Positions 41,005 through 49,994 of a stretch of DNA of 64,000 nt are shown piece by piece. Location: NCBI GenBank assembly GCA_963664585.2, contig CAXXEO010000016.1, positions 5,318 to 69,317 of the forward strand, read 5' to 3'. The notes under the pieces were generated by a model. The model was given only the letters and a program-made list of their open reading frames with translations, was not told the origin of the DNA and ran no database searches. The position numbers and the translations under genes are program-made. Source of the stretch: G963664585 sp963664585. Its GTDB lineage: Bacteria > Bacillota > Clostridia > Oscillospirales > Ruminococcaceae. The stretch's first letter is position 1. The number at the start of each line of letters is the position of its first letter.

Positions 41005-42393
41005 TCAGGATGGGTTTTCTGTTAGTGAGATTTCATTAACAACCACTCGATTTTTCTCCCATTTACCGAGCCTGTAGTAGATGAAAATTGAGATACTGCA
41101 AAGCAGCCAACCCACGGGATACCCAAGCGCCACGGGTATCACTGTGCCTAAAAGCCTAGATGCCGCGTAGAGGTATAGCTGACGAAACACTACGAAGGAC
41201 ATCAGCATGATGATCATTGGCGCTTTCGTGTCTCCCGCGCCGCGCAGCGCGCAAGAATAAATCTGATTTATAACGCAAAGCAGATAGAAAGGTGAGATGA
41301 TACGAATGAACATTGTGCCATATTCCAGCACTTGAGGATCAGAGTTGAACATGGAAATCATTGGCTTTGCGAATGTTATTAAAGGAAGGATGAGTATCGC
41401 TGTGGTGATAAGCGATATGACAACCGCGCGGTGGGTGCCGGTCTTTGCACGTTTCACATCGTTAGCGCCCAGATTTTGACCCACGAATGTAGTCGTCGAC
41501 AGCGCAAGCGATTGTATGGGCAGTAGTGCAAACTGATCGATCTTGCTGTAGGAAGACCACCCTGCCATACAGGCCGAGCCGAACTGGTTAATGTACGATT
41601 GCACGAACACGTTTGAAAATGATGTTATGGCATGCTGGAGCGCGGACGGTATGCCAATCTTCCATATTTTACGCAGTATTACAACGTTCAGCCTCATGTG
41701 GCTCCAGGTGATTTGGTATGAACTTATCGAGCGCGTCAGTACCGCGAGCACCAGTACTGCCGACAGGCACTGCGCGATCACCGTCGCTATGGCGACGCCC
41801 GCGATGCCCCAGCCAAAGCTTATTACGAACACCAGATCCAGTACCGTATTGGTCAGCGCGGAAACGACCAGAAAGTAAAGCGGACGCCTGGAATCGCCCA
41901 CGGCCCGCAGTATGCCGGAGCCCATATTGTAAACGAGAAGGCCCGTGACACCGAAGAAATAGATGTACAAGTACTGGGCAGCCCCGTCGAATACGTCGTC
42001 CGGCGTGGACATAAAGCGTAACATGTACGGTACCATCAGGACACCGATCAGCGTGAAGATTGCACACAAAATAAAGGTCATCACCATCGTCGTATGAACT
42101 GCGTCATGCACGTTTTTGTCGTCGCGTGCGCCATAATACTGTGATATAATAACGCTTGCGCCGGATGCGAGCCCCATGAAGAAACCGATCAAAGTGTTTA
42201 TGATTGGTGTGACACTGCCAACCGCAGCCAGCGCTTCCTTTCCAACAAAGTTGCCCACGACAATGCTGTCCACGGTATTGTACATCACCTGGAATATATT
42301 GCCGATCAAGAGCGGCACTGCAAACGCGATCAGGTGCCGTGTGATACTGCCTTCGGTCATATTTGTGTCTTGGCGACTGAAAAATGAAGCCAT
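41005..42393 (-). CDS. MATE-family efflux transporter
   Basis: 462 residues, ATG after AAGGGGAAAC. Twelve membrane segments in two homologous halves; the N-terminal half starts RHLIAFAVPLLIGNIFQVMY with NTVDSIVVGNFVGKEALAAV, the first-half signature, and the second half has SALQHAITSFSNVFVQSYIN and TTTFVGQNLGANDVKRAKTG. These proteins export drugs or metabolites using Na+ or H+. It belongs to the DinF/NorM-like group common in Clostridia. Substrate is unknown. It is a single gene. Confidence 0.9.
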   Translation of the reverse strand: MASFFSRQDTNMTEGSITRHLIAFAVPLLIGNIFQVMYNTVDSIVVGNFVGKEALAAVGSVTPIINTLIGFFMGLASGASVIISQYYGARDDKNVHDAVHTTMVMTFILCAIFTLIGVLMVPYMLRFMSTPDDVFDGAAQYLYIYFFGVTGLLVYNMGSGILRAVGDSRRPLYFLVVSALTNTVLDLVFVISFGWGIAGVAIATVIAQCLSAVLVLAVLTRSISSYQITWSHMRLNVVILRKIWKIGIPSALQHAITSFSNVFVQSYINQFGSACMAGWSSYSKIDQFALLPIQSLALSTTTFVGQNLGANDVKRAKTGTHRAVVISLITTAILILPLITFAKPMISMFNSDPQVLEYGTMFIRIISPFYLLCVINQIYSCALRGAGDTKAPMIIMLMSFVVFRQLYLYAASRLLGTVIPVALGYPVGWLLCSISIFIYYRLGKWEKNRVVVNEISLTENPS

Positions 42394-42563
42394 ATATTTT
42401 TGTTTCCCCTTATCTTTATGTATATCAAAAGGACTTATTTATTATAATCCTTGTTTCGGCATTTGGATATAGCGAATCTAAGCAATAGTGTAAGTAATAG
42501 CGTATGTAATGGTGTAAGTGATAGAGCTAATTTTTACAAATTTCAGCTCACTTTTTAGGACAT

Positions 42564-42608
42564 AAAAAAGGCCGCACAATCAAGCTTTTTAGGCTTAACT
42601 GTGCGGAT
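42564..42608 (-). terminator. Terminator after the tRNA-Ser pair
   Basis: CCGCACA pairs with TGTGCGG, and an inner AAGCC/GGCTT-like stem adds to it. On the minus strand it is followed by CCTTTTTTAT, three bases after the tRNA-Ser(GCU) gene. Confidence 0.7.
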
Positions 42609-42610
42609 TT

Positions 42611-42701
42611 TGGCGGAGAAGGAGGGACTCGAACCCTCGCGCCGGTTTCCCGACCTACGCCCTTAGCAGGGGCGCCTCGTCACCAACTTGAGTACTTCTC
42701 C
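42611..42701 (-). tRNA. tRNA-Ser (GCU)
   Basis: 91 nt including an encoded CCA. Acceptor stem GGAGAAG/CTTCTCC with discriminator G, anticodon loop with GCT inside CCCCTGCTAAGGG, a long class II variable arm (GTCGGGAAACCGGC) and GGTTCGAGTCC in the T arm. Confidence 0.95.
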
Positions 42702-42734
42702 ATGGTAACAGTGATACAAATATTCAGATGTTTT

Positions 42735-42821
42735 TGGCGGAGAGGGTGGGATTCGAACCCACGGCTCTCGCGAGTCACTGGTTTTCAAGACCAGCTCCTT
42801 AAACCGCTCGGACACCTCTCC
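42735..42821 (-). tRNA. tRNA-Ser (UGA)
   Basis: 87 nt with encoded CCA. Acceptor stem GGAGAGG/CCTCTCC, anticodon TGA in CTGGTCTTGAAAACCAG, long variable arm with CTCGCGAG, T arm GGGTTCGAATCCC. 33 bases upstream of tRNA-Ser(GCU) and probably cotranscribed. Confidence 0.95.
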
Positions 42822-42956
42822 ATAGTGTAGCGAAAATTATTGTAGCATAATGATTCTTCCCAGTCAAGGGAAAAAGAAGGACAAGCAGCCAGTATTTGGG
42901 CCGTCGTCCATTTTTTATTCTATATCTTTAATTGACGTGTGACTGAAAAAATGACA

Positions 42957-43066
42957 CTAGTACAATGCAACATCTTTAACTTTTATATTCACCCGCCTTG
43001 GGTGGGGGAATATAAAAGAACATTTAACCCATTACCATAAAAGATTTAGATTTTACAAGACACTAG
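42957..43066. repeat. Second-family miniature element (CTAGT ends), intact copy
   Basis: About 110 bp. CTAGTACAATGCAACATC at the left and, inverted from the right, CTAGTGTCTTGTAAAATC. A central hairpin TTTTATATTCACCC/GGGGGAATATAAAA lies in the middle. Same ends as the element at 32070-33302. The remaining gap to 43287 contains the MFS promoter only. Confidence 0.5.
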
Positions 43067-43155
43067 GATGCGGGGCATATTTGATGCGCAGAATTTAAAT
43101 CAGAATAGAAGCCGCCTGTGCGTTCCAAGAATATTAGGATAATGATAATGAAGTG

Positions 43156-43185
43156 TTTACTATAGAAGTATTGTAATGATATAAT
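43156..43185 (+). promoter_or_regulatory. Candidate promoter of the MFS gene
   Basis: TTTACT (43156-43161), an 18-base spacer and TATAAT (43180-43185). Confidence 0.45.
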
Positions 43186-43287
43186 ACACTAAGTTACAGT
43201 AAAAACTATTTTTATTATGCTTTTTCACCCGGCTAAGCTGGGACTTTTGATTTTCTTTAATATGACGAAGAAAGAAGCGAATATTAG

Positions 43288-44538
43288 ATGCAGCAGACGG
43301 GCGGCAAAAAGGTTTTTTACGGCTGGTATATAGTGATTGGTGGGGCGATCATTACAGGGGCAGGCATAGGCATTTTTTCTAACTGCCTGGGAGTCTTTGT
43401 CAAGCCGGTTTGTGAAGCGCTCGGCTTCTCGCGTGGTCAGTTCACTTTGTATTCGACGATTTCAGCGGTCAGTGCCATGATGATGCTGCCCTGGTATGGC
43501 GAAATGTTCAGAAAAAGGGCTATGAAGAATATTATGCTTTGCAGCTCAATCTGCTGCGGTCTGGTGCCGTTGGGCTACTCCTTTTGCACAAAGCTGTGGC
43601 AGTTCTATCTTTTCGCATTTATCAACGGTGTAATGATTAACGGAATCACAATGATGGCCATTGGTGTACTGGTCAATAACTGGTTTTCTGAGAAAAAGGG
43701 AATTGCTACCGGCATCGCTTATTCAGGTTCTGGACTGACAGCAGCCATTATGGTTCCCGTTGTGGGTCGTGTGATTGAAACGTACGGGTGGCAATGGGGC
43801 TACCGGTTGCTGGGCTTATTGGGAATGTCAATTCTTGTGCCAACTGTACTGATGATTATCAAGATCACACCTGAAGAAATGAACCTTAAGCCTTTGGGCG
43901 CCGACAAACAGCAAGGCGACGGGGCAATCAAGCAAGAGCTTTATGGCCTTACGCGAAATGAAGCAGTCAAAACGACAACGTTCTTTCTTTTAATGGCGGC
44001 CTTTTTTACCGTGGGCTTCGGGGTGTCAGGCATGCAGCAGCATACAATTCCTTATCTCACAGATATTGGCTATAGCAGTGCTTTTGCCAATTCCATTGTA
44101 TCTGCGTTAATGACCGCTATGATCTGCGGTAAAATGGGTCTGGGCGCTCTTTTTGACCGATTTGGCACTTTGATTGGCAGTATTGTGGGCGGTCTCACCA
44201 TTCTTGCCTCCGCCATTTTGCTTCATTTTGCCGGCATTCCAATCATCCCCTGGGTATATGCATTTTTTATTGGCATCTCAGCGGCAGTTGGCTCTGTTCC
44301 TACCAACTATTTAACCGGCGCCTATTTCGGAAACAAAGAGTTTTCACGCATCTATTCAATTATTACAATGGCCACGTCCCTGGGAAGCGCTATAGGGGTC
44401 CCGCTGTCAGGATGGATTTACGATCAAACAGGCTCTTATATGACCGCCTGGCATCTATATGTGTGTAGCTCGGCACTGGGTGTTCTGCTTTTGATTTTGG
44501 CTCATTTTTCGAGTCGGAAGATTGTTCTGGAAGACTGA
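43288..44538 (+). CDS. MFS transporter (oxalate/formate antiporter-like)
   Basis: 416 residues, ATG, weak ribosome binding site (AAAGAAGCG). Twelve membrane segments with the OFA-type opening KVFYGWYIVIGGAIITGAGI, the loop 2-3 region and NNWFSEKKGIATGIAYSGSG in the first half. The second half contains GFGVSGMQQHTIPYLTDIGY. Such carriers exchange or import small carboxylates. Exact substrate is unknown. A terminator follows, so it is a single-gene unit. Confidence 0.82.
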   Translation: MQQTGGKKVFYGWYIVIGGAIITGAGIGIFSNCLGVFVKPVCEALGFSRGQFTLYSTISAVSAMMMLPWYGEMFRKRAMKNIMLCSSICCGLVPLGYSFCTKLWQFYLFAFINGVMINGITMMAIGVLVNNWFSEKKGIATGIAYSGSGLTAAIMVPVVGRVIETYGWQWGYRLLGLLGMSILVPTVLMIIKITPEEMNLKPLGADKQQGDGAIKQELYGLTRNEAVKTTTFFLLMAAFFTVGFGVSGMQQHTIPYLTDIGYSSAFANSIVSALMTAMICGKMGLGALFDRFGTLIGSIVGGLTILASAILLHFAGIPIIPWVYAFFIGISAAVGSVPTNYLTGAYFGNKEFSRIYSIITMATSLGSAIGVPLSGWIYDQTGSYMTAWHLYVCSSALGVLLLILAHFSSRKIVLED

Positions 44539-44550
44539 CTAGATATACAT

Positions 44551-44590
44551 AAAGCCCATCCCTGCGATATAGGGATGGGCCCTTTTGTTT
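44551..44590. terminator. Terminator between the MFS and glycosylase genes
   Basis: AAGCCCATCCCT pairs with AGGGATGGGC, followed by CCTTTTGTTT. It serves the MFS gene and possibly the convergent glycosylase gene. Confidence 0.75.
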
Positions 44591-44622
44591 GATACGGAAT
44601 ATGTGGTGAGATCAGTCGTTTG

Positions 44623-45492
44623 TCAGACTGTGATCTTTTCCTCAGGCAGCAGTGCATCAGGGCAGAGTCGGACATAGTGAAACAGATACTGTTGTGCGAT
44701 CCCCGCATAGGGAAGGGCGTATTCCGGGAGTCCATCGGCAAGAAGACGGTCCATAGCACGGCCAATCCACACATCGACGGGAAAACATTCCATCCGCCCA
44801 AAGCCAAAAAGAAGGGCACAGTCGGCCACCTTGATGCCAACGCCGGTGATCAGCCTGAGATGAGCACGCGCGTCCTCAAGCGGCATTTCTGCAATGACAG
44901 CGAGATCAACCTCTCCGTTGGACACTTTGCGAGCCGCGTCGATAACATACCTTGCCCGAAAGCCACATCGTACCGGGTTTAGGTCCTCTGTAGAAAGGGT
45001 AGCCAGTCTTTCAGCAGTGGGAAAGGCATAGTCATCTGGGCCGATAGGCTCACCAAAATATTTGCAGAGTCTTTCCAGAATTCCCTTTATGCGTTTGATA
45101 TTGTTGTTTTGGCTGATAATGAAGCTGCACAGAGCCTCCCAGCCATCCTGTCGCAAAATCCGCATGCCTGGCGCAAAGGAAGTCGCCTTTTTTAAAACCT
45201 CGTTCTGGGAAATGAGCACTTTAATTTGCTCATAGTCGGTTCCAAAATCAAAATAATTGAACCAAATGTCCTCAAATTCTTTTATCCCCATTTGGTGAAA
45301 GATAACCCGGTCACCCTCTTTCGACAATCTGCATACACGTCCGAAAGCAATTCCTCGAAAGCTGCCATCCAGCAGGGGAGCCCAGCGAAAGCTCTGTCCG
45401 CAGTCCAGAGTTTGACTAAGGTCAAAGTCTCTGACTTCGTCTAGGATAATATTCCCGTTTTCCTCATAAATACGCAAGATTTTAAACCTCAT
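44623..45492 (-). CDS. ogg: 8-oxoguanine DNA glycosylase (OGG1-type)
   Basis: 289 residues, ATG, no clear ribosome binding site. The N-terminal OGG domain (FDLSQTLDCGQSFRWAPLLD, GRVCRLSKEGDRVIFHQ) is followed by the HhH-GPD domain: ALCSFIISQNNNIKRIKGIL, then LRLITGVGIKVADCALLFGF, with the catalytic Lys in GVGIKVADC, and FPVDVWIGRAM with the catalytic Asp. It excises 8-oxoguanine and nicks the strand by beta-elimination. Size and motif order fit the bacterial Ogg family well known in Clostridia. Confidence 0.9.
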   Translation of the reverse strand: MRFKILRIYEENGNIILDEVRDFDLSQTLDCGQSFRWAPLLDGSFRGIAFGRVCRLSKEGDRVIFHQMGIKEFEDIWFNYFDFGTDYEQIKVLISQNEVLKKATSFAPGMRILRQDGWEALCSFIISQNNNIKRIKGILERLCKYFGEPIGPDDYAFPTAERLATLSTEDLNPVRCGFRARYVIDAARKVSNGEVDLAVIAEMPLEDARAHLRLITGVGIKVADCALLFGFGRMECFPVDVWIGRAMDRLLADGLPEYALPYAGIAQQYLFHYVRLCPDALLPEEKITV

Positions 45493-45713
45493 ATTAATTG
45501 ATGTACAATGCTTTACTTTACTCGTTTCATAGTTTCACTTGAAAAAAAGCAGCTCTTGGCTGGCCACCTGCAAAACACAGGCTAGACCCTCACAAGTTAT
45601 AAATCCATTATATCACAGACCGGTTAATAATTAAAAACATCTGTCGATAGATTGAGTGACAAGTGGTGTAAACTTCTTGTATCGATAAAAATTTTTCAAA
45701 AAATAGCTAACAC

Positions 45714-45788
45714 TTCTCCACAAAGGCTATGTGAAAACTTTCGCATGAAGTAAAGCACTTTTCCACACATTAAACCGAGTTTTCAACA
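45714..45788. promoter_or_regulatory. Cluster of DnaA-box-like sites
   Basis: TTTTCCACA (45759-45767) matches TTWTNCACA exactly. TTCTCCACA (45714-45722), TTTTCAACA (45780-45788) and, on the minus strand, GTTTTCACA (45730-45738) each differ by one base. The surrounding gap 45493-45947 is AT-rich and holds no other gene I can support. Confidence 0.35.
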
Positions 45789-45947
45789 GGTATGTTAAAA
45801 TATCCGTCTCAAAAGCTATTACTACATGTAATATCAAAAGATATTTTAACGCAAATGAGAAAAAATGTTCGTATGTTAAGAAGCTTTTTCCGTATATGGA
45901 AGCGGCATGTAGGTCAGAATAACATAAAATGGAAAGGTTGTGGGGAG

Positions 45948-46211
45948 ATGCTCAGAGGGGTAAGCAGAGGGGTCATTGAAATCACCGAAATGGAAAATCA
46001 GTATTTTGAGCGTGCAGTGCTGTATATCCGCCCTTCTCAGAAACGCGAGGAGGGGGCCCTTATTTCGCGGGGAGAAGAGTACATTGGTGGCCTGCTCGCC
46101 CAGAGCCCGGCGAGACGTCGGGTGGTCATGAAATATCTGCCCTGTATTGTACGGCTGATTACGGGTGGTGTAATCGGAAGCCTGATTACTTTTTTCCTTT
46201 TGACGCGGTAA
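45948..46211 (+). CDS. Small conserved protein with one C-terminal membrane segment
   Basis: 87 residues from ATG 45948 with TTGTGGGGAG upstream; the longer frame from 45792 is not convincing. The body VIEITEMENQYFERAVLYIR with RPSQKREEGALISRGEEYIG is followed by a basic patch (SPARRRVVMKYLP) and a single anchor (IVRLITGGVIGSLITFFLLT). I know of similar short proteins in related Clostridia but no assigned function. It lies upstream of rlmB, separated by the 115-bp tandem repeat. Confidence 0.6.
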   Translation: MLRGVSRGVIEITEMENQYFERAVLYIRPSQKREEGALISRGEEYIGGLLAQSPARRRVVMKYLPCIVRLITGGVIGSLITFFLLTR

Positions 46212-46241
46212 GTGCCCTTTGTTTTTTTTGTCGCATATGGT

Positions 46242-46560
46242 ATAATAAGCGCAAAAGCGCTTATTATACCGGCTTTTATGCCCCGCCGGCTCACCCCACC
46301 GAATGGGATATCGCCGACGATGGGCAATTACAGCATAAACCCAGAGGATTTATACTGTAATAAGCGCAAAAGCGCTTATTATATCGGTTTTTATGTCCCG
46401 CCGGCTCACCCCACCGAATGGGATATCGCCGACGATGGGCAATTACAGCATAAACCCAGAGGATTTATACTGTAATAAGCGCAAAAGCGCTTATTATATC
46501 GGTTTTTATGTCCCGCCGGCTCACCCCACCGAATGGGATATCGCCTATGACGGGCAATTA
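46242..46560 (+). repeat. Three tandem 115-bp repeats with a perfect palindrome
   Basis: The palindrome AATAAGCGCAAAAGCGCTTATT starts each unit; its TAAGC lies at 46246, 46361 and 46476, so the period is exactly 115. Units 1 and 2 are nearly identical; unit 3 diverges at its end (CCTATGACGGGC). The period is not a multiple of three, and the short frames inside are rotations of the same repeat, so coding is unlikely. Unit 1 begins at a TATAAT that could be the -10 of the rlmB operon. Confidence 0.85.
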
Positions 46561-46633
46561 TTACATAATAAACTCTTTAGATTTATAAGATAACATCAGC
46601 TTAAAAATGACGAAAAAAGGTGCGGGGGTAAAA

Positions 46634-47401
46634 ATGGATTTAGGATATAAGGCAGCAGCGCGTGAAGACATTGTCATCGGAAGAAATCCGGTGATTGAGC
46701 TTTTAAAAAGCGGAAATCCTGTGGATAGCATATTGCTTCAACACGGTGATGCCAGAAGCGGCTCTATCGTGCGCATAGCAGCAATGGCAAGAGAGATGGA
46801 CATACCCGTCAAGGATGTGCCAAAAGAAAAACTAGACAGCATGTGCGGCGGGGCATCCCATCAGGGTGTTATCGCAGTTACGGCGGGGTATAGCTACAGC
46901 CAGATATCTGATATCTTCAAAAAAGCAGGTGAAGAGCCTGTTTTTATCGTGATCGCTGATGAAATCGAGGATCCTCACAACTTGGGGGCCATCATTCGAA
47001 GCGCAGAGGCTGCTGGTGCCCATGGTGTCATTCTTCCCAAACGACGGGGCGCAGGGCTCACAACGGCGGCGTTTAAAAGCTCTGCCGGTGCGGCAGCACA
47101 TATCCCGGTCGTTCGTGTGACCAATATCGCCCAGACGATTGAAGAACTCAAAAAACAGGGTATCTGGTTTTATGCCGCTGATATGGATGGTCAGAGCTGG
47201 TGCTCGGTGAGCTATAGTGGACCGGTAGCACTTGTGATTGGCTCGGAGGGACATGGCGTTTCACGGTTGGTTAAAGAGCGCTGCGACCATGTAGTCTCTC
47301 TTCCATTATATGGGAATGTTGCCTCTCTCAACGCCTCAGTGGCGGCAGGGGTCCTCATCTATGAAATTATCCGGCAGCGGCGTGGACTTAAAACCATATA
47401 G
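46634..47401 (+). CDS. rlmB: 23S rRNA 2'-O-ribose methyltransferase RlmB (SpoU family)
   Basis: 255 residues from ATG 46634 with GCGGGGGTAAAA upstream. The substrate-binding N-domain (VIGRNPVIELLKSGNPVDSI) is followed by the SPOUT knot: DEIEDPHNLGAIIRSAEAAG (motif 1), VIGSEGHGVSRLVKERCD (motif 2) and SLPLYGNVASLNASVAAGVL (motif 3). RlmB methylates G2251 (E. coli numbering) in the 23S rRNA P loop. It is followed 20 bases later by the P-type-ATPase-like gene, probably in one operon. Confidence 0.9.
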   Translation: MDLGYKAAAREDIVIGRNPVIELLKSGNPVDSILLQHGDARSGSIVRIAAMAREMDIPVKDVPKEKLDSMCGGASHQGVIAVTAGYSYSQISDIFKKAGEEPVFIVIADEIEDPHNLGAIIRSAEAAGAHGVILPKRRGAGLTTAAFKSSAGAAAHIPVVRVTNIAQTIEELKKQGIWFYAADMDGQSWCSVSYSGPVALVIGSEGHGVSRLVKERCDHVVSLPLYGNVASLNASVAAGVLIYEIIRQRRGLKTI

Positions 47402-47421
47402 CCATTTAAAGGGGAGTGTCT

Positions 47422-49800
47422 ATGGAAAAGAACTATACTGTTGACGACATTCTGGCTGAGGTAAAGAGCAAGAAGGGCGGGTCCTTTTCGCCTTCGCCTT
47501 CCGTAGAGAGGCTATCTCCCTATGATCTTGGCGACGACGGTAATCCTGCTGCCCCTCTTCAGCCATCTTTTACGGTCAAGGGCCTGGATTTGGCGGAATT
47601 TGAAATCCCAGAATCAGTCAATATGGCGTCTTCCTCGGCAAGACCAGAAGGGATGCCCGTTGAACGGCAGCCGCTTCGAGAGAATACCCAAAGACCTTCA
47701 GCAGAGACGCGTCCCCACCGTGAGGAGGGGCGTGCGAGGCCGACGATGACTGAAAAATGGGAGAAGGGGACTGAATCCCAAAGCCAACCATTTATCATAA
47801 AAAGTGGCGATATCCAGGATACGCAGGTGATTCCTGATCTGGACAAGAAATTGTCTGCAGGAATGAGCGGAAAAATCAAGCGCCAGCTCTTATACAATAT
47901 GGATGACGTTGCTACGGCCACAGTGGATATCCCTTCTGAGAACAAGGTTGTGCCCCCTTCTCCCACTTTAGCGGAAGAAGAGCCTGAGAAAAAGGGATTT
48001 GGTCGTCTGTTTCAGAGCAAAAAAGCAAAGTTAAAGTCAGATGAGCCTGATCTATCCAAGTTGGAAATCGATGATTTCACCACTATGGATGATGCACCTT
48101 CCATTAAAAAAGACATTAAATCTATACGGGCAAACTTGACGGTACGCCTGATTACGACCGCCATTTGCTTTGGGATTCTTTTATATCTCGCATTATCAGT
48201 CAACCTTCCTCTTCCTCTGCCGCAAATAATCTTTCCAGAATTGAATATGCAGTTCTTTACTCTTGCCAATCTGTGTGTGATGATCATAGCCACTTTGGCG
48301 TGCAACTCGGTGGTAGGCGGGGGACTGATTTCTTTTCTAACTTTAAAGGCGGACGGAGACTCGCCAATGGCACTGGCTACCCTTGCTACAATTGCCAATG
48401 GCGTGGCACTTGCGGTATTTCCCAAATATCTTGAAAATGGAAAGGCCCAGATGTTTTTTGTCATCGCAGCACTGGGACTTATCTTCAACACCATTGGGAA
48501 ACTTCATATTATCAAACGAGTAGACAGAAATTTTGAGATTATTGCCTCGGATAAAGAAAAAATTTCTATTTTATCAACACGTGAATCGGCGGTACTTGGG
48601 GGGATTGCAGGTCTTGCTGCAGACGTGGATGCGGCGATGGCCTATGGAGTTAAAACCGAATTCCCCACCAATTTCTTAGAGATATCCTATGTAGAGGATT
48701 ATGCGGAAAGCATTAGCAAGCTTGTTACACCATTGTTCTTTGGCTTTAGTTTTCTGATGAGCTGTATATCTTATTTGCTTTTCAACCGAGATGTAATGGC
48801 GACGCTGACTGCTTTTAATGCAATGGTCTGCATAACCTCCCCCTTGACAGCCACTATGGTTGGGAATCTTCCACTCTACCGTGCCACTGCCAAGCTAAAT
48901 AAAGAAGGAAGCGCAATCTCCGGATATACCGCCGTTGAACAGATGGACGGTGTCAAGGCAATTGCTCTCAACGCGACGGAACTGTTTCCTGCTGGCTGCG
49001 TAGAACTGCACGGCATTAAAACTTTTGCGCAGGGACGGATCGATCAGGCAATTCTGGACGCTGCAAGCGTGATGTGCTCGGTAGAAGGTCTGCTGACCGA
49101 TATTTTTATGCAGATCATTGGTTCAAATGTGTCCATGCTTAAACGAATTGATACCCTCGTATATGAGGACGGAATGGGCATATCTGCCTGGGTGGATGGC
49201 AAGCGCGTTTTGATTGGCAATCGTGAACTGATGCGTCATCACGGAATTGATACCCCTTCAGACGATTATGAACAGAAGTTTGTCGGTGGGGGAAGGGATA
49301 TCCTTTATCTTGCCAATTCGGGCGAGGTGACTGCGATGTTTGTTTTGAGCTATAAAGCAAATGAAGAAATTGCCAGACAGCTTGAGCGCTTTGCCCATCT
49401 CGACACTCATCTGGTTATATACACCACGGACCCCAACATCACCATTGCCAAGGTAGCAAGCTCTTACGAATATCCTTCTGATCTCATCCGACTTGTACCG
49501 GCCAACCTGCATACGGAGTATCGATCTTTGACCGAAGCAAGGCCAACGGCAAGTGCGCAGATGGTATCTGTGGGCGGACCAGTCAGCCGTATGCATGCCA
49601 TCTCCGCCGCCATCACTGTGAAAAGCTCTATCCAGATGGGTATGATGCTGCAGCTTTTTGGCATGGTATTTGGCTATGTGGTGATCACTTATCTCGCCTT
49701 TATGGGTACGGTGAGTGCTATGGGCTTTTTTCAGCTGATGATCTATCAGCTTTTCTGGGCTGCGGCTGTGATTATCGTACCAAATATCAGAAAATTGTAA
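47422..49800 (+). CDS. Degenerate P-type-ATPase-like membrane protein (pseudo-ATPase)
   Basis: 792 residues from ATG 47422, seven bases after GGGG. Residues 1-225 are soluble and disordered, opening YTVDDILAEVKSKKGG. About eight membrane segments follow in P1B-like order: four near 240-370, two after a small loop near 440-490 (CITSPLTATMVGNLP in place of the metal-site helix), and two at the end. The cytosolic core aligns with P/N domains (GMGISAWVDGKRVLIGNREL, then YTTDPNITIAKVA in place of TGDN..TA). The phosphorylation motif DKTGTLT is replaced by LNATELFP, TGES is not found and GDGxNDxPAL is absent. It therefore cannot pump by the known cycle. A sensory or structural role is inferred. Lies between rlmB and an EF-G-like gene. 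Confidence 0.72.
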   Translation: MEKNYTVDDILAEVKSKKGGSFSPSPSVERLSPYDLGDDGNPAAPLQPSFTVKGLDLAEFEIPESVNMASSSARPEGMPVERQPLRENTQRPSAETRPHREEGRARPTMTEKWEKGTESQSQPFIIKSGDIQDTQVIPDLDKKLSAGMSGKIKRQLLYNMDDVATATVDIPSENKVVPPSPTLAEEEPEKKGFGRLFQSKKAKLKSDEPDLSKLEIDDFTTMDDAPSIKKDIKSIRANLTVRLITTAICFGILLYLALSVNLPLPLPQIIFPELNMQFFTLANLCVMIIATLACNSVVGGGLISFLTLKADGDSPMALATLATIANGVALAVFPKYLENGKAQMFFVIAALGLIFNTIGKLHIIKRVDRNFEIIASDKEKISILSTRESAVLGGIAGLAADVDAAMAYGVKTEFPTNFLEISYVEDYAESISKLVTPLFFGFSFLMSCISYLLFNRDVMATLTAFNAMVCITSPLTATMVGNLPLYRATAKLNKEGSAISGYTAVEQMDGVKAIALNATELFPAGCVELHGIKTFAQGRIDQAILDAASVMCSVEGLLTDIFMQIIGSNVSMLKRIDTLVYEDGMGISAWVDGKRVLIGNRELMRHHGIDTPSDDYEQKFVGGGRDILYLANSGEVTAMFVLSYKANEEIARQLERFAHLDTHLVIYTTDPNITIAKVASSYEYPSDLIRLVPANLHTEYRSLTEARPTASAQMVSVGGPVSRMHAISAAITVKSSIQMGMMLQLFGMVFGYVVITYLAFMGTVSAMGFFQLMIYQLFWAAAVIIVPNIRKL

Positions 49801-49810
49801 CTGTATCAAT

Positions 49811-49861
49811 AATTTTGCACTCGTACCCCACGCCGAAGGCGAGGTAGCGGATGCAAAAATT
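49811..49861. repeat. Hairpin repeat after the pseudo-ATPase gene
   Basis: AATTTTTGCA-type arms (AATTTTGCA at 49811-49819, TGCAAAAATT at 49852-49861) enclose an imperfect GC stem with CGCCGAAGGCG at its tip. Same architecture as the other intergenic GC hairpins. Confidence 0.55.
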
Positions 49862-49908
49862 AAGAGTTGAAATTATATAATTTAGTATAAAAATAATGGA
49901 ACCTGTCG

Positions 49909-49945
49909 AATCTGCCTTTTGTAAAAAACGAAGGCAGATTTTTTG
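49909..49945 (+). terminator. Terminator before the EF-G-like gene
   Basis: AATCTGCCTT pairs with AAGGCAGATT, followed by TTTTTG. It probably ends the rlmB transcript. Confidence 0.8.
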
Positions 49946-49965
49946 TTGTAAATATTTTCAAAAGC

Positions 49966-49994
49966 TTGCCATGTGCTATAAAAGCCTATATAAT
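49966..49994 (+). promoter_or_regulatory. Promoter of the EF-G-like gene
   Basis: TTGCCA (49966-49971), a 17-base spacer and TATAAT (49989-49994), about 105 bases upstream of the start. Confidence 0.6.

Noticed and set aside
46242..46560. Possible CRISPR array
   Set aside because: Units are contiguous 115-bp tandem copies without unique spacers, and no cas genes are near.
46212..46593. Short open frames inside the tandem repeat
   Set aside because: The same repeat is read in rotating frames because 115 is not a multiple of three; no ribosome binding sites.
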